Source: Psococerastis gibbosa
Lineage: Eukaryota; Arthropoda; Insecta; Psocodea; Psocidae
Direction of reading: 5' to 3'
DNA: 64,000 nt
Assembly (NCBI GenBank): GCA_963971405.1
Contig: OZ020484.1
Location: 23,126,001-23,190,000, forward strand
A model generated the notes under the pieces. It ran no database searches, was not told the origin of the DNA, and worked only from the letters and a program-made list of their open reading frames with translations. How positions within the stretch are numbered: the first letter of the stretch is position 1; every line of letters begins with the position of its first letter. The translations under genes and the position numbers were made by a program. Of this stretch, positions 49,201 through 58,340 are shown one piece after another.

Positions 49201-52200
49201 TCGAATTCGGACATTCACAGCGGTGTATGTAGGGGCGGGGAGGGGGCTTGTCTGACCGTTCAGCTTTCTGCTAGCGGACGGCCCCATAATATTGACTTGG
49301 ACCATAAGCGCCTCATGAGATAAAATGGAGGAAGTCCAAGAGGGAATCAGCAGTGGGAAGCTGAATTGACGGGTGACGTCAGCAGCTGACATGGAGGCTG
49401 CCAATGGGGCAACCTTCACTGCCGCTGACTAGTGACGTTCAACTAGGTCACAACCAGCTTGCTACTCCATTGCAATTGCAAATGTTATTCGTGCACACTC
49501 ATTGAACCCAATATAATGTATTGAAATGTAATTACGAATGCTTTCAAGGCCAGAGTCAGGTGATAAAGCAGTAGAATCCGGGTTGATAGGCTGTTGTCGA
49601 TCAGAGAGCATACTTCCGAAATTTTCGTCGATATCTTCAGTGGCACAACATTGTACTATAGTATTGTTACACATTCACGTTATAGTCTTAATTGGTTTGT
49701 AGCCTATCCAGCTTCTATCTTCTCCCCCAAAAAAGTTATTTATGAGATTTACTTTGCATTTCCATTCAAATTTCAGACTACTTGTTATAAATCGGTACTT
49801 GTGGTCAAACTCCATGAGTGAAAGAGATGGTCAGTTACCACGAATCGCATTTGTTCAGGGCCGCCCCCATAGGAGCTGGCATGTGAACCTTGCATGGAGC
49901 TAATAAAACTATGGAGCCGCCATGTCGTATTTCGGCTGTGCTGGAGGACTGAAGCCACGACCACGCCCCCTCATAAGTGCATTTTGGCGGGAAATTCAAA
50001 TTTAATAGTTTTATTATATGTTTTCTTTATAGTTTTCTTTGTTGTTTCATATATAATTATATTTATTATTTACATTTATTATATATATTGTTTAAAATTT
50101 AAATTCAAAGTACTGAAAGATCTGCATTAAAAAAATTTATTTTTATCTAAAAGTAGGGAAAACTTTGCTAAAAATATTGTTTAAAATTTAAATTAAAAGT
50201 ACTCCAAGTTCTGCATAAAAATATTGCTGGTTAGCTGGCATGATTTTCCGTTCTAAATAATCTTTAAGTAATCAAATAAAAAATAAAATGTTAACATGGT
50301 ATCAAATGGCAAAAGGCTCAATCTGGTCCTATACTACGGAAATAGCCGAAGGCAAGCGGCTTCAACCCGAATGTTTACGATGAGTCTATAGTTTTACTAT
50401 GTCTATGGAACCTTGAGATTTACGCAGTGCTCGAAAGTGCATAGTGCTCAATCTGTCGGGCCTTTTCAGAAGTATTACATCCAGCACATTTAAACACATT
50501 ATTTTAACAACTAAGGTCGTCATCTTCAGTGGCACTATGTAGACTTCTAAGATTGTATCAAGGAGGCTCAATGGCATCAGCCCGGATTCTGCTGCTTTCT
50601 TCAACATCTCGCACAGTGCCACTGAAGATGTCGACGTAGGCAGATTTTTTTCTGGGCTCTATTCAATGGGTACCAATAAAATATTTGAATGTCGTCTGCT
50701 TAGAAGCGGGTTAGTTTCATTACCGTATTTAAATAGTTTAAATAATTCACTTGATAAGCCATTCTGAGCTATGTCTGCTGTTCTCTTAGCTCCAAGTCCA
50801 AATAGGTTCCAACACAGGGAACATAATATTTCATAAAATTGGCGATCAACTTCTCAGCATGAATACAACACCATAATTCTCTTACTAAATCCCACACGAA
50901 CAGCATATACTGTATACAGTACCGATATATTAATATACAAGCTGTTTCCCTTACCACAACAACCATTTTAGACGATTTCAGTACTGCTTTCACTAAGTGG
51001 TTGAATCCCGCTGAAGCCATTAACGAAGTCACACAACCTAAACAACCTATGGCAAAAACTGATGCCTGAATGACTGCAAAAAAGACATGGTCCCAATGAG
51101 TGGCATTAATGCGGTTCAGTTATGCGTGGGGGCCTGCGGCTTTTATGCACTTCTTATATGCAAACCGTCCTAACCCTATATTTCTTCCATTGCACAAAAT
51201 AGATATTGGATAGACTATGGATAGCCATAGCCACGAGTTTGAGTTGTGGAGCTAAAGAAGAATCTTAAAAATCCCATGGACCACATAAACAACGAAGAAG
51301 TGCTCCATAGAATAAACTAAAGCAGAGCTATTATGGCCACCATTTCAAAAAGAAGAGGCAAGTGGATGGGGCATATTCTTAAACGCGAAGGGCTCCTCAA
51401 GAACATTGTTGCGGGTGTGGTTGAAGGCACCAATTCAAAAGGTCGACAGAGGAAGGAGTACCTTGAGGATGTCATGAAGGACCTAGGGTGCGACACCTAT
51501 TGAGGACTGAAAAGGACCGCACAAAACCGACAAGAGTGGAGGAGAAAAATACAGCATTCGCTGCAAACCAATCCCTAGATAGCAACTCAAGAGAGGCACG
51601 ATTGACTATAATGTTTTAAACTCAGCAGATTACGTAGCCTTTAAGAGCAGTAATGGTAAGCCTACACGCTTAACCTTAAGTTGATTTAAGAACGAGCAAA
51701 TCTGTTTTTTTTTTTTATTAATTTAAGGGCGCGAGGCCACGCTTGTGGCATATGCGCCAAGACTCTAAGTTGTCTCAGTTATAAGTTATAAGTAGTTTTT
51801 GACTGAATGTGGTGAGTAGGTCTGCATAGTTTACTACTGATAATAAGTGATTTCAATATAAAAAACTGATTATTTTCAAGTCTTAAGAAAAATCAGTAAG
51901 TTTTGGAGCTCTTGCATAGTATAGGAGTAGGACATAACAGGACAAAAATAACTCAGAGTGCTAAATGAATAAGTTAACTAAAAATCTAACGTAAACGGTA
52001 GCCATTTAAGTATTTTTTTTAGTTACAATGGCACTATTGGCAAATCCAACTGTCAATAAGCGATAATGTAAATTACAACGTGTAATTACAGCACTAGTTT
52101 GAACAATCGTTTCCTTCATCGGCCACATAGAATACGTGTATATTATTGTATAGGAATGTTTCTTCTATTTTCGAAGCCCTCAATGATAGCTCTACGATCG

Positions 52201-55200
52201 ATATTTTCTGTGGATTTTGATTTGGTACAAAAATAACAGACGAGTCGCACACCGGTTACTCGCTGAGAGGTTGGTGCAAAAAAACAGTTAATTTCTGAAC
52301 GCACTTCCGAAGATTTTTGACGTTGACGCGTGCTGTGCTCGTGTTGAGAGGAAAACCGTGCACCCGTGTGCGGTCGGCTCATTTATTAGCTCATAAATTA
52401 TGTTCCCACGACAAACTGTGCCGAATCGTCCGTGTGTACCGGACCTAACAAGATTGGACTTGCTTTCCTATATTTACTATACTACACCACTAATATAACA
52501 ATGGAGTGCCAAAGTCGTGGTCCTTTTTGCCATGAACATTTATGCAAAGCAGCTATAACTTAGGTGAATTAAGCAGCTCCCCTAAAGGAGTCACACCACA
52601 TGGAATGTCGAATTTAAATGTGAAAGCAGTCACGATAACTGCCCCTTCTCGTTTAAATAAAATCAATGCACGGCCATGCTAATATATGGGGAATTCATAA
52701 TTCGAATGGCCTCGTAATTGAAACAAAAAGCGTCCCGAAATGAATAAACAGTCAGACCAAACAATGATAAAAAGTTGCAAATGTTTGAGAAACCATTAAA
52801 AAATCGCTGATAAGATGTAAAGGTAGATAGCAGATAGAGTATGATGTATGGCGTTTTGACTCAAGTCCGGTCAATTAGCAAGGCGATAACTTGGCTAATT
52901 TGTCTCACGCGACGCTATTTAAAGGCGGGAGTGGAACATGGAAGTAAGCTGAACAATAAACAATGGTGTTTACTTTATAAATGTGTGCTCCTGCTTAAAT
53001 ACCATAAGGGATACTTACAATGAGATTTACAAACATTTACATGCTATGTTATTTGGGATAAACATGGAAATAAGATCAAATTCATCCATTTATTTAGATT
53101 AAGTAAGTGACTTACGATAAATAAACCTTTTGGGTCCGTACCAAGTACATCAGTGATAACTATCGTAAAAATTATTTTTTAAGAAGTACCTACGGTACGT
53201 AGAAGTTCAACAATACGGTAGCCTATAAATTGTTATTGCTCTCTATATACTAAAAATGTATCTACACAGAGTAATAACTTATGAATTGCATTCGAGTGAC
53301 GTCACAACACTGTCATCCAATAAATGTAATTAACCTCCACTGTCATTATTATAAATGGGAAAATTAGTAAAACAATTTTGCAGCCAGCCAGAAATAGACA
53401 GTGATATGACCCCTTGTGTTTACTATCAATTTTCATGTAAATTAGTCATGTTCAATTCGTTTTTATGATGTCAACTGAAGATGACTGCCCAACAGGCTAT
53501 ACTGTACTCTCAGTGACTAACCAGCCTAACATTATTGCATTCCTATTTAGTTTTATTTACTTTTGTTATAATATCCTGATGCGCACAGTTCGAATTTGTC
53601 ATAAAGAAATCATGTCGGCTAGACGAATAATACAGTGACATGTTTGTTTAAAACTTTTTTATTGGCCACTAGCTGAATATCAAGGCAGAGTGAATATCTA
53701 TTCATTGGATTGACAAAAGTAGATTAAACCCTGTCACCCCCCCCCCCCCCTTAAGACGAAAGCTTCTCTTAGAGAAAGCTTTCTACACTGTCACTGTGGC
53801 ACTAACACAATGACACAGAACTACCTGATTTTGACGATATTTTGACGATTTTACTTTATACTTTCTTGTCGATTACTTGATTGTACATAATTTTACAGAA
53901 ATATAATATATTTATTTATTTAGTTATTTATTAGGACACGAGTCTTGATACTCACAAATCTTTACCTGTCCGAGTTTTTAATACAGGCGTTGGTGAGGTA
54001 ACAGTTATTTGCATAATGGAGGATTGGTGGGAGTGAGCTCAAGCTCAATACATTTTCAAGGGACCTGGTGTAGGCTCATTCATTTCAGCTGAGCCAACCG
54101 TGTGCAAATTAAATAATGCAGTGCAATGCGGGCACGAAGAGGAAGAGGATTGAACCCGGCATTGTGCAAACTTTTGCTGAAATTTTTTATACTAGGATTT
54201 ATTAAAACAGGATATTCAATGAATAAAAAACATTATCAGGTATGAGAACAGACCGAAATAGCCAACACCTGTCACATTAAAGGTTATGCAAATTTTACAA
54301 AATTGTATTTACAGAATTAATATAGTCCGGTGGAATATATGAATTTTTCTTTTACATGCCCTGCAAACTTCCAATGAAAGCCTACAAGACAGTAAATTTA
54401 TCACATAGATTTAGCAAACCAATGGGCAGTATGTTTTTCAGATGCGATTGGTAGTACATCAACATGAGTTGATTACGCTTCCTAGTGTAACCATTAACTA
54501 TCTATCCTATATCTACAGACTCCATTAAAAAGAGTAAATGAAGTTAGATTTTGGAACTTATATAAATTTTCATATAATTTCCTTCCTTTAAACATTGAAT
54601 GTAGGTACAACTCTTAGAGTTTATATTAAAGGTATTATCTTTAAAACTATTATGATTGTATTGGACAGACTTACCATTATTGCTGCCTGATTCTCCTTGT
54701 CCAGTAGAAACTCCATGGAGCGCGCACGGTCGTCGCTGCTACAGGGGGCGTTGACAGTAGTGAGGCTTTTAGGGTGCGGGGCAGTCACCTCCCCCAACCC
54801 CAAATTCATCAGACTACGAGCTTTTTTGCCACCTTCACGTCGTTCTGGAGGTTCCAAGGCATCCAGGTCCGTTTCCAGCGGCCGCGGCACATCCCTCTCC
54901 CCGAACCCCTCGGCGGTATCGATCGCTGACGGGCCCCGCACTCCCGGCATCGTACTAGCGTCCCGCAGCCCGCTTGACACAGTTCCAGTCGTGACGTCAG
55001 GGGTGGTCCTGCGCCCTGTCGTGGACATGCGCGGAGGAAGGGGAGGCTTGCCCCCCCGTCCGGTAGGCGCCGCCACAACTACTTCAGGGGCGTGCAGAGG
55101 GATGATGGTCACATCTTCATACTCTGCTGATGTCCCAGTTGATACAGACTTCACCCCATCTTTTTCAATGCCCTGAAGCGCCTCCTTCTTTTTATTTTTC

Positions 55201-57316
55201 TTCCCCCCTACTCTACTACTCAAACGACGGAATGAAAACCTCTCAAAAAAACCACCAAACCGGCTTTTTCCACCACTGCTGCCTTTATTATCCATGTTAG
55301 CACACTCGTCATTCACTGATCGCGATAAAGCGTCGTCATGTAATAAACAGACATCGTCGACTGACAGGGCTGTTGGTATTCTTCCCGCATTTGGTATCTC
55401 CGCATCACTAGTTACCACGTGACCCGATAGATCGGGCGTCACTATAAGAGTGGGCGGAACCAGCTGAGTTTCAACACTCGGCACATTACCATTCACTACT
55501 TGACTGCCTGTATGAAGAAGCCGGGCCCCCTCACTCAGGTCTACGGAAACCCGTTGCCTACTAGCTCCATCACCATCCGGCACTCCTATCTGAACCCGTT
55601 GTATACTGGATATCGTTCTCTGAGGAAGATCTTTTTCCTCTAGTTCATCTTCCTCTTCCCCATCACCCATGCACAATTCCTCGAGAGATCGGTTGGACAT
55701 TTCGTCAGTCGAAGCGCCCGAAGAAGAATCGAGCGAGCTTTCACTGTAACTCTCACGCCAACTGACTTCAGACACTACAGGACAGAAATGCACTCCTTTA
55801 CCGCGGGGCTCATCGTCTGCCGCAGCTTTGAGAGGGACTTCCGTAAGCGAAACATCATCGCCAAGGTACAAATTAGGAGCACTGACAGCAGGAAGCCGGC
55901 TGGCCATACGTGACCCTCCGTCCATTCCGTTCATATCCGCATCCCATCCACCTCTGAATACACTCAACTTGGCACCAGTCCAAGATTTTTTATCGATCTC
56001 ATCAAAATTACTCTTGGCACTAATAGGTCCAGACTTGCAGAAAGTACTGAACTTGGGGGTCTCACGATCACATGGTTCAAAATCACTATTTAAGGCAACA
56101 ATTTCAGACTTACCGAACGTTCTTGTGTCACAATTATCTTTGATCACAATAGGCTCAGCTTTACAAAACGTGCTAAACTGAGGGATGTCACGAACACACG
56201 AGTCATTCACAGGGGGCGTGGTGGCAAGAGCGTCGATGAATGAATGGCCGCTGTCAGTCGGTCTACCAAAGTACACAGCTTCCTCCTGACTGGCCGACCA
56301 ACACTCAACAGCATGCGGGCTGTTGGCTCTAAAATTAGTCGTATCGTCATTGCCAACATGCACACTCCCTCGCTTTCCTCTCTCCATTACGTCTATTTTT
56401 AACCGACTATTTAATGAGTCCTCCCCTCCACTGTCTGAAGACGATTCGGGCGTGGTAGTGTGAACCTGAGGGCACCTCGACTCTCCGAACCCGCTATCCT
56501 CACTCAGATTTTCCACCGACTGCTGTACTTTACCGGTCATGAGACAGGGCTCAGATTTTCGGTGCTCAAGCAACCCACTACTTGTATCCTTCAACCCATC
56601 AGCACTTACTGCTTTCCTACCATTAAAAGTTTCTTTCCTAGTCAGACTTAACCTTTCTCTATGGATAGCAATGCTATGAAAGCTCGCAACTTCAGCGTTT
56701 CGTTTTCTCGTGTTTTTCATATTGTACAACTCATCTCGGAATGAGTCCGTCATCACCGACAAATTGGCAGTTGTCGCTGTAAGTTTTTTGTCTCGAACAA
56801 CAAATTCTTCTTGTTCCCTGTCTCGTTCTTTTTCAAAATCTAAAGCATTGTGACTTTGCGACAAGTCGGCCGTGGAGCAGGACAACGAAGCACCACTGTC
56901 GAGAAGATTGAGGCTGTCGAAGCTTCGATAAGCTCGAAGACGACTATCATTTGTCAGGGATGATCTAAAGCTGCTATGGGACGACAGGGATAGATGAAGA
57001 GTATCGTCAGAGGAGCTGGAAGTGTCGCTATCAGGAAGAGGCTCGGTAGGGCAACCAGGAGTAAATCGCCAGGCGGTAGAGTCGCCCGAGCGCCAACCAA
57101 AGGGATCTGTTGAAGCGGAAGTTTTGAAAACATCTTCACAGTGTTTTTCTAAGGATTCGAAAGCTAGCAGGCTGCTTGACCTGGAGCTGGAAGAAGCAGT
57201 TTCTCCGGGGTCCGGAGGGTCTTCGTCATCACTCGGTGGGTTTTCAACTCCCCGCAAAAGGCGAATGCGTTTTGGTAAGCTGGCATCAGAGTCATATGAG
57301 CGACGGTCGTATGTTT
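17780..57316 (-). CDS. AJM1-like (apical junction component 1 homolog) gene, six 3' exons; 5' end not found
   Basis: Exons on the minus strand are 54675-57316, 30712-30949, 29012-29283, 28390-28642, 20131-20289 and 17780-18852. Every border is AG/GT and the phases match throughout (0,1,0,1,1), giving about 1,545 residues. The first listed exon begins in phase 1, so upstream exons are missing. The C-terminal exon has a MYND-like finger, then REVRLSNIQRELRQRGVSLR and PPTTIYP..GRTFMCIIMP, which resemble human AJM1 (C9orf172) from memory. Family members act at apical epithelial junctions (C. elegans AJM-1 is the best known); the role here is inferred. Intron sizes run from 369 bp to 23.7 kb. The large exon is serine-rich and disordered, with SH3-type PPLPPR motifs. 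The family name should be confirmed by profile search. Confidence 0.75.
18853..20130 (-). other. AJM1-like last intron
   Basis: It contains one SINE-like element (19834-19985). Nothing else is recognised. Confidence 0.55.
19834..19985 (-). mobile_element. tRNA-like SINE
   Basis: On the minus strand, the A-box-like TAGCTCAGTTGAG is the complement of 19966-19978, a degenerate B-box region follows at about 19931-19943, and the unit ends in a (TTA)n tail at 19834-19848. It is a different family from the SINE at 5611. Confidence 0.5.
20131..20289 (-). CDS. AJM1-like exon
   Basis: Phase 1 at both ends. It encodes NIPRGEVSEGESRKG, then SITLDEILDSLLGLPPGSRS. The donor is CAG|GTAGGA at 20129-20130. 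A later GT six codons on (followed by AAGT) also looks usable but would put the last exon out of frame. Confidence 0.78.
20345..20632. mobile_element. 288-bp TIR element (TAGGGTGGCCAGAT ends), hAT-like
   Basis: TAGGGTGGCCAGAT at 20345 is mirrored by ATCTGGCCACCCTA ending at 20632, followed inward by a second shared block (CTCGGAA/TTCCGAG). The flanks GACTTAGC and ATCATAGC agree at five of eight positions, a possible worn 8-bp duplication. It starts 55 bp from an AJM1-like exon. Confidence 0.65.
21901..22076 (-). repeat. Dispersed repeat, inverted copy of 7775-7963
   Basis: Read on the minus strand, it gives the same motif order, from CATACCTC.. through TTTCATCCAAAT and GACAGACAGACAT to CACAAAGCTTTCCTT. 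Confidence 0.65.
22744..22866 (+). repeat. Tandem duplication with CRE-like motif
   Basis: Two units of 57 bp start at 22744 and 22810 with TGTATAAGGCGTGATTAT and differ at very few bases. The second contains a perfect TGACGTCA (22827-22834), which is TCACGTCA in the first. Confidence 0.8.
23617..25166 (-). mobile_element. Decayed Tc1/mariner transposon with IR/DR-type ends
   Basis: Inverted arms of about 190 bp flank a transposase relic. ACATTGAAGTTCGTCCA occurs twice in the left arm (about 23620-23636 and 23788-23804) and inverted at 24975-24991. A worn fourth copy is near 25145-25160. This outer/inner direct-repeat layout is that of Sleeping Beauty-like Tc1 elements. The ends are approximate because the right arm has lost about 20 bp. 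Confidence 0.8.
23875..24829 (-). pseudogene. Tc1-like transposase pseudogene
   Basis: An ATG at 24827-24829 opens MGGGRPLTEDLSETIILLHC. Pieces in shifting frames follow: a helix-turn-helix region (KKRPGAQKKIADRDL), VEWSDESRFEIW with the first catalytic Asp, MLWRCMSTAGVG, FQQDG with the second Asp, and SPFENVWGAMKK with the catalytic Glu. The full DDE set can be recognised, but several frameshifts and stops separate the pieces (for example after PLFPKGG at 24113), so no active enzyme is made. Confidence 0.82.
27563..27670 (+). repeat. Dispersed repeat pair member
   Basis: TTTTTTCTGGGCTCTATTCA, then GTTGAATGTCGCCTGCTT and GAGCGGGTTA, recur in the same order and spacing at 50644-50750. Confidence 0.65.
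28390..28642 (-). CDS. AJM1-like exon
   Basis: 84 codons plus one base, from QQPQPNLSEVRTSIKEVTSA to DRPELYLELPR and the donor G|GTGAGT. Confidence 0.8.
28643..29011 (-). other. AJM1-like 369-bp intron with LINE relic
   Basis: GT-AG intron; about 145 bp of its middle is a LINE coding fragment on the same strand as the gene. Confidence 0.6.
28788..28931 (-). mobile_element. LINE reverse-transcriptase C-terminal fragment
   Basis: A 47-residue frame on the minus strand reads MKCRFCGEEEETCCHIL, TSCSALWRLHWRHIW and a stop. The CxxC..ET..H-L...C pattern is the zinc-knuckle tail of Jockey/I/R1-type LINEs. It is a different sequence from the copy at 13119. Confidence 0.65.
29012..29283 (-). CDS. 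AJM1-like exon
   Basis: The acceptor TATATTATAG gives the required phase 1 entry. A second AG five bases on (ACAG) would break phase with the upstream exon and is rejected. It encodes NLRRLFVLEGHMVSPTPPLF through LGWRSQERLTKRTPAERLAA to CAG|GTAATT. Confidence 0.8.
29405..29515. repeat. Foldback repeat copy
   Basis: On the minus strand the copy reads GTTGGAAAGTACCGGTAAGG, then GGCGCCGCCATCTACAATGC, with the inverse arm GTCGAGTATTCCTAACCG. It is the same palindromic family as the copies at 1137 and 16998. Confidence 0.65.
29881..29910. repeat. 7-bp tandem repeat (ACTGTAC)n
   Basis: About four perfect copies in a row; each unit contains the palindrome GTAC. Confidence 0.8.
30521..30657. mobile_element. 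hAT-type MITE, family 2
   Basis: TAGGACGGATGGATACAGG and the inverse of CAGGGACGGATCCAGCTC bound 137 bp. The 8-bp flanks GTGTAGAG (30513-30520) and GTGTAAAG (30658-30665) form the target duplication. The interior carries long G and C tracts. Confidence 0.8.
30712..30949 (-). CDS. AJM1-like exon
   Basis: It follows CTTCTTACAG and encodes APENELQKSGPTMSEHQLRV and QRSLQKLNVPEWYKNS, a short motif that looks strongly conserved, then a Ser-rich segment ending at A|GTAAGT (phase 1). A family 2 MITE sits 54 bp downstream in the intron. Confidence 0.82.
32566..32741. mobile_element. hAT-type MITE, family 1
   Basis: CAAGGCCATAGCCAAGG and the inverse CAAGGCCGTAGCCAGG bound 176 bp, flanked by CATCTTAC (32558-32565) and CATCATAC (32742-32749). 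Internal GATACTAGATAGAATCGG matches the copy at 9858, which is longer by about 130 bp. Confidence 0.82.
32766..32850 (+). repeat. Dispersed repeat pair member
   Basis: AACTCGGTGGTCGTAAAAGC, then AAGCCCT and TTGCAGTC, recur at about 43992-44070. Confidence 0.5.
34110..34195 (+). repeat. Dispersed repeat with CTTTCACGG and CAGAATCCGGG motifs
   Basis: ATTAGAAAGACTTTCACGGC, GCAGCAGAATCCGGGCTCAA and CCTCCGAGATACAATCTT are shared piecewise with copies at 36305-36600, 49536-49655 and 50511-50645. Confidence 0.6.
34857..35135 (+). repeat. Dispersed repeat ending TTATATATTAGAT
   Basis: It carries AGCCGATTCTCAGACCTACT, AAATTTGGTAAAAATCGGTA, CGTTTCGGAGGAGTACGG and GAAATTTTATATATTAGAT. This motif string is widespread in invertebrate genomes as a transposon relic; the parent is not determined. 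The left edge is approximate. Confidence 0.55.
36305..36600 (+). repeat. Dispersed repeat with CATCTTCAGTGG motif
   Basis: Two blocks, CCTCCGAGATACAATCTT near 36320 and 36459-36600 (AGGCTTTCACGGTTGGAGTC, ACGACATCTTCAGTGGAC, GGAGGCTCAATAGCATCA), belong to the family described at 34110. Confidence 0.6.
36772..36800 (+). mobile_element. Lone end of a family 2 MITE
   Basis: AGGCGGATCCAGCC followed by a G tract resembles the family 2 left terminus; no matching right end is seen nearby. Confidence 0.4.
39205..39355 (+). repeat. Dispersed repeat pair member
   Basis: CAATTTAATGAATGTATCC, then TAAACTCTTCAATCACCTC and a CGCACGAGTACAAGC tail, match 431-575. Confidence 0.6.
40655..40690. promoter_or_regulatory. 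Clustered transcription-factor-like sites inside the AJM1-like intron
   Basis: Within 26 bp lie TGAGTCA (AP-1 type, 40661-40667), CACGTG (E-box, 40666-40671), TGACGTCA (CRE type, 40673-40680) and CACTTCCG (ETS type, 40679-40686). The motif matches are exact; function is inferred. Confidence 0.4.
40975..41100 (-). repeat. Dispersed repeat pair member
   Basis: TGTCCCTCTAGTTACAC, GCTGTGGTAGCCCCTGGACT and CACTCAACAACCGTCCCAC match 3735-3875. The minus strand is open here, reading EAKKDLVQGLPQQLPEL, so the parent element may have been coding; the family is unknown. Confidence 0.55.
44923..45862. mobile_element. 940-bp hAT-type non-autonomous element with a duplicated right half
   Basis: CATTGGCGTAAAT at the left and its exact inverse at the right are flanked by CTTTAAGC (44915-44922) and CTCTAAGC (45863-45870). 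No transposase is present. Two units of about 315-345 bp, starting near 45187 and 45517, are near-identical over long stretches (for example GCCTCCACAGCGTCTTTGTC in both). The first unit also ends in a TIR-like CCCCTATTAACGCCAA. Upstream, three diverged copies of a GGAGAAA..CCCAAATTAG unit are in tandem. Confidence 0.8.
46134..46309. mobile_element. hAT-type MITE, family 2
   Basis: 176 bp between 8-bp flanks CATCGATG (46126-46133) and TATCGATG (46310-46317). The right end, inverted, is CAGGGACGGATCCAGGC; the left is CAAGAAGGGCGGATACAGG. Confidence 0.78.
49536..49655 (-). repeat. Dispersed repeat of the CATCTTCAGTGG family
   Basis: GCTTTCAAGGCCAGAGTC, AGCAGTAGAATCCGGGTTGA and ATATCTTCAGTGGCACAACA are diverged versions of the motifs at 34110 and 36459. 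Confidence 0.55.
50511..50645. repeat. Dispersed repeat of the CATCTTCAGTGG family, folded on itself
   Basis: CATCTTCAGTGGCAC near 50520 and its inverse GTGCCACTGAAGATG near 50614 frame AGGAGGCTCAATGGCATCA and CCCGGATTCTGCTGCTTT, so this copy can form a long hairpin. Confidence 0.6.
50644..50750 (+). repeat. Dispersed repeat pair member
   Basis: The second copy of the 27563 repeat. It directly follows a CATCTTCAGTGG-family copy, so the two may be parts of one larger element. Confidence 0.6.
51280..51590 (+). mobile_element. RTE/L2-type LINE 3' coding relic
   Basis: One frame reads KRRGKWMGHILKREGLLKN, GRQRKEYLEDVMKDLGCDTY and RTAQNRQEWRRKI before a stop, with two extra in-frame stops. This is the characteristic GH-L-R...GRxR..YL-D......DR..WR tail of RTE/L2/CR1-type LINEs. 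No poly(A) or target duplication is clear, so it is old. Confidence 0.72.
51728..51758. repeat. GC-rich hairpin after an oligo-T run
   Basis: GGCGC...GCCAC pairs with GTGGC...GCGCC in a 31-bp stem-loop just downstream of a T11 tract, which fits the 3' end of a retroposon in minus orientation. Confidence 0.5.
54675..57316 (-). CDS. AJM1-like giant exon
   Basis: It opens after TTTCTTTTCTAG with TYDRRSYDSDASLPKRIRLL and stays open for 880 codons to ATG|GTAAGT in phase 0. It is rich in Ser, Asp and Glu and largely low complexity. Distinct islands are GVHFCPVVSEVSWRES, SRFGGFFERFSFRRLSSR followed by a KKNKKK basic run, and KPPLPPR. The last two look like a basic membrane or protein-binding patch and an SH3 ligand. 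GC content is clearly higher than in the flanking introns. Confidence 0.85.
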
Positions 57317-57814
57317 CTAGAAAAGAAATAAAAACAATAGTGAAAAAATAAATTACAGCTCAATCTACAATAGGTCTAAACGTAAAGCAAAGGGGTGAGA
57401 AAACTCAAGAAGTTACACAAAGTAATAATATTAATTAATTGTACTGTGGTGGGTAATACAGTTTAGTAGGAACATGTACTATATACTACCATACTAGTAC
57501 TGTTAGCTGCAAATCGGTTGAATTTAGAGCATTCATTGACCTAATTAATAAAGAAACGTTTTTGGATATTTCGGTAAATTATACTTGCATTTGAAGCTAC
57601 ATTAAAAACTGACGAACCAAGAGCTCAACTGTGTAGTATGTACCAAACTCAATAAAAATATTTAACCCCTTTTTTGTACTACTATCAGGTTAACTCGTAC
57701 AATATTACCCAAGTGTCGGTAATCTTACTGACAATAATTTCCGATGAATTGATGTACACATGACCCCCATTGGTGCCAGTCTACTGTACACGTGAAAAAT
57801 CCGCTGAATGGAGG

Positions 57815-57840
57815 TGTTGCGTATGCGTATGCGTATGCGT
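57815..57840. repeat. GCGTAT hexamer microsatellite
   Basis: About four tandem copies of GCGTAT. Confidence 0.8.
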
Positions 57841-58119
57841 TGAGCATGTTTAATTGCAAGTAAAAAGTAGAAGCTGATCGTTATACGGGCAGTTGTACAA
57901 GCAGATGAAATTTTGATTTAAGAGTTCGCTCCATCATCGCACGGTTACCAAGTGTACACTCTACCGCGCGTTTTCAGTGCTTTTCACATAAACATTGATA
58001 TAAAATTAGACCGCGCGGTGCCTATGTGTGTAATCGAACTCGTGTTCATTTTCATTAGTTAACATGGATGAATCCAGCATATCTAGGCTACATAATGTAT
58101 ATATGTATGTATAATATGC

Positions 58120-58340
58120 AATTAAAACCCTGGAAAGGGTTGAGAAGATTGTGGTCCCAGGAAACAGGAGAAGAGGAAGACAGAAGATGACGCTGCCGAG
58201 ATAGATCCATGCAGATATGGCACAACTCACACTCTCACACCAAGACGCCCTAGAATCCTAGATAGAGGGCTGTGGAAGCACCAATGCCGTACCGCGGTCC
58301 CCAGTACGGGATAAGGCGAGGAAAAATGAAAAAGAAAGGA
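58120..58340 (+). mobile_element. RTE-type LINE 3' relic
   Basis: The plus frame reads ERVEKIVVPGNRRRGRQKM, then a decayed helix segment and SPVRDKARKNEKER, interrupted by two stops. This is the GxRxRGRQKM...RDKARK tail of RTE-like elements, ending in A-rich sequence. Confidence 0.65.

Larger units (their letters stand above)
30950..54674 (-). other. AJM1-like 23.7-kb intron
   Basis: No host exon was confirmed inside. It contains MITEs of three hAT-type families, dispersed repeats, one LINE tail, five TGACGTCA octamers and many microsatellites. Open frames near 33.4, 42.5, 43.2 and 43.5 kb could not be assigned. About 52.4-54.6 kb shows nothing beyond AT-rich sequence and a C tract near 53.74 kb. 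Confidence 0.6.

Noticed and set aside
54697-55176. Plus-strand 159-codon frame
   Set aside because: It is antisense to the GC-rich AJM1-like giant exon, which explains its openness.
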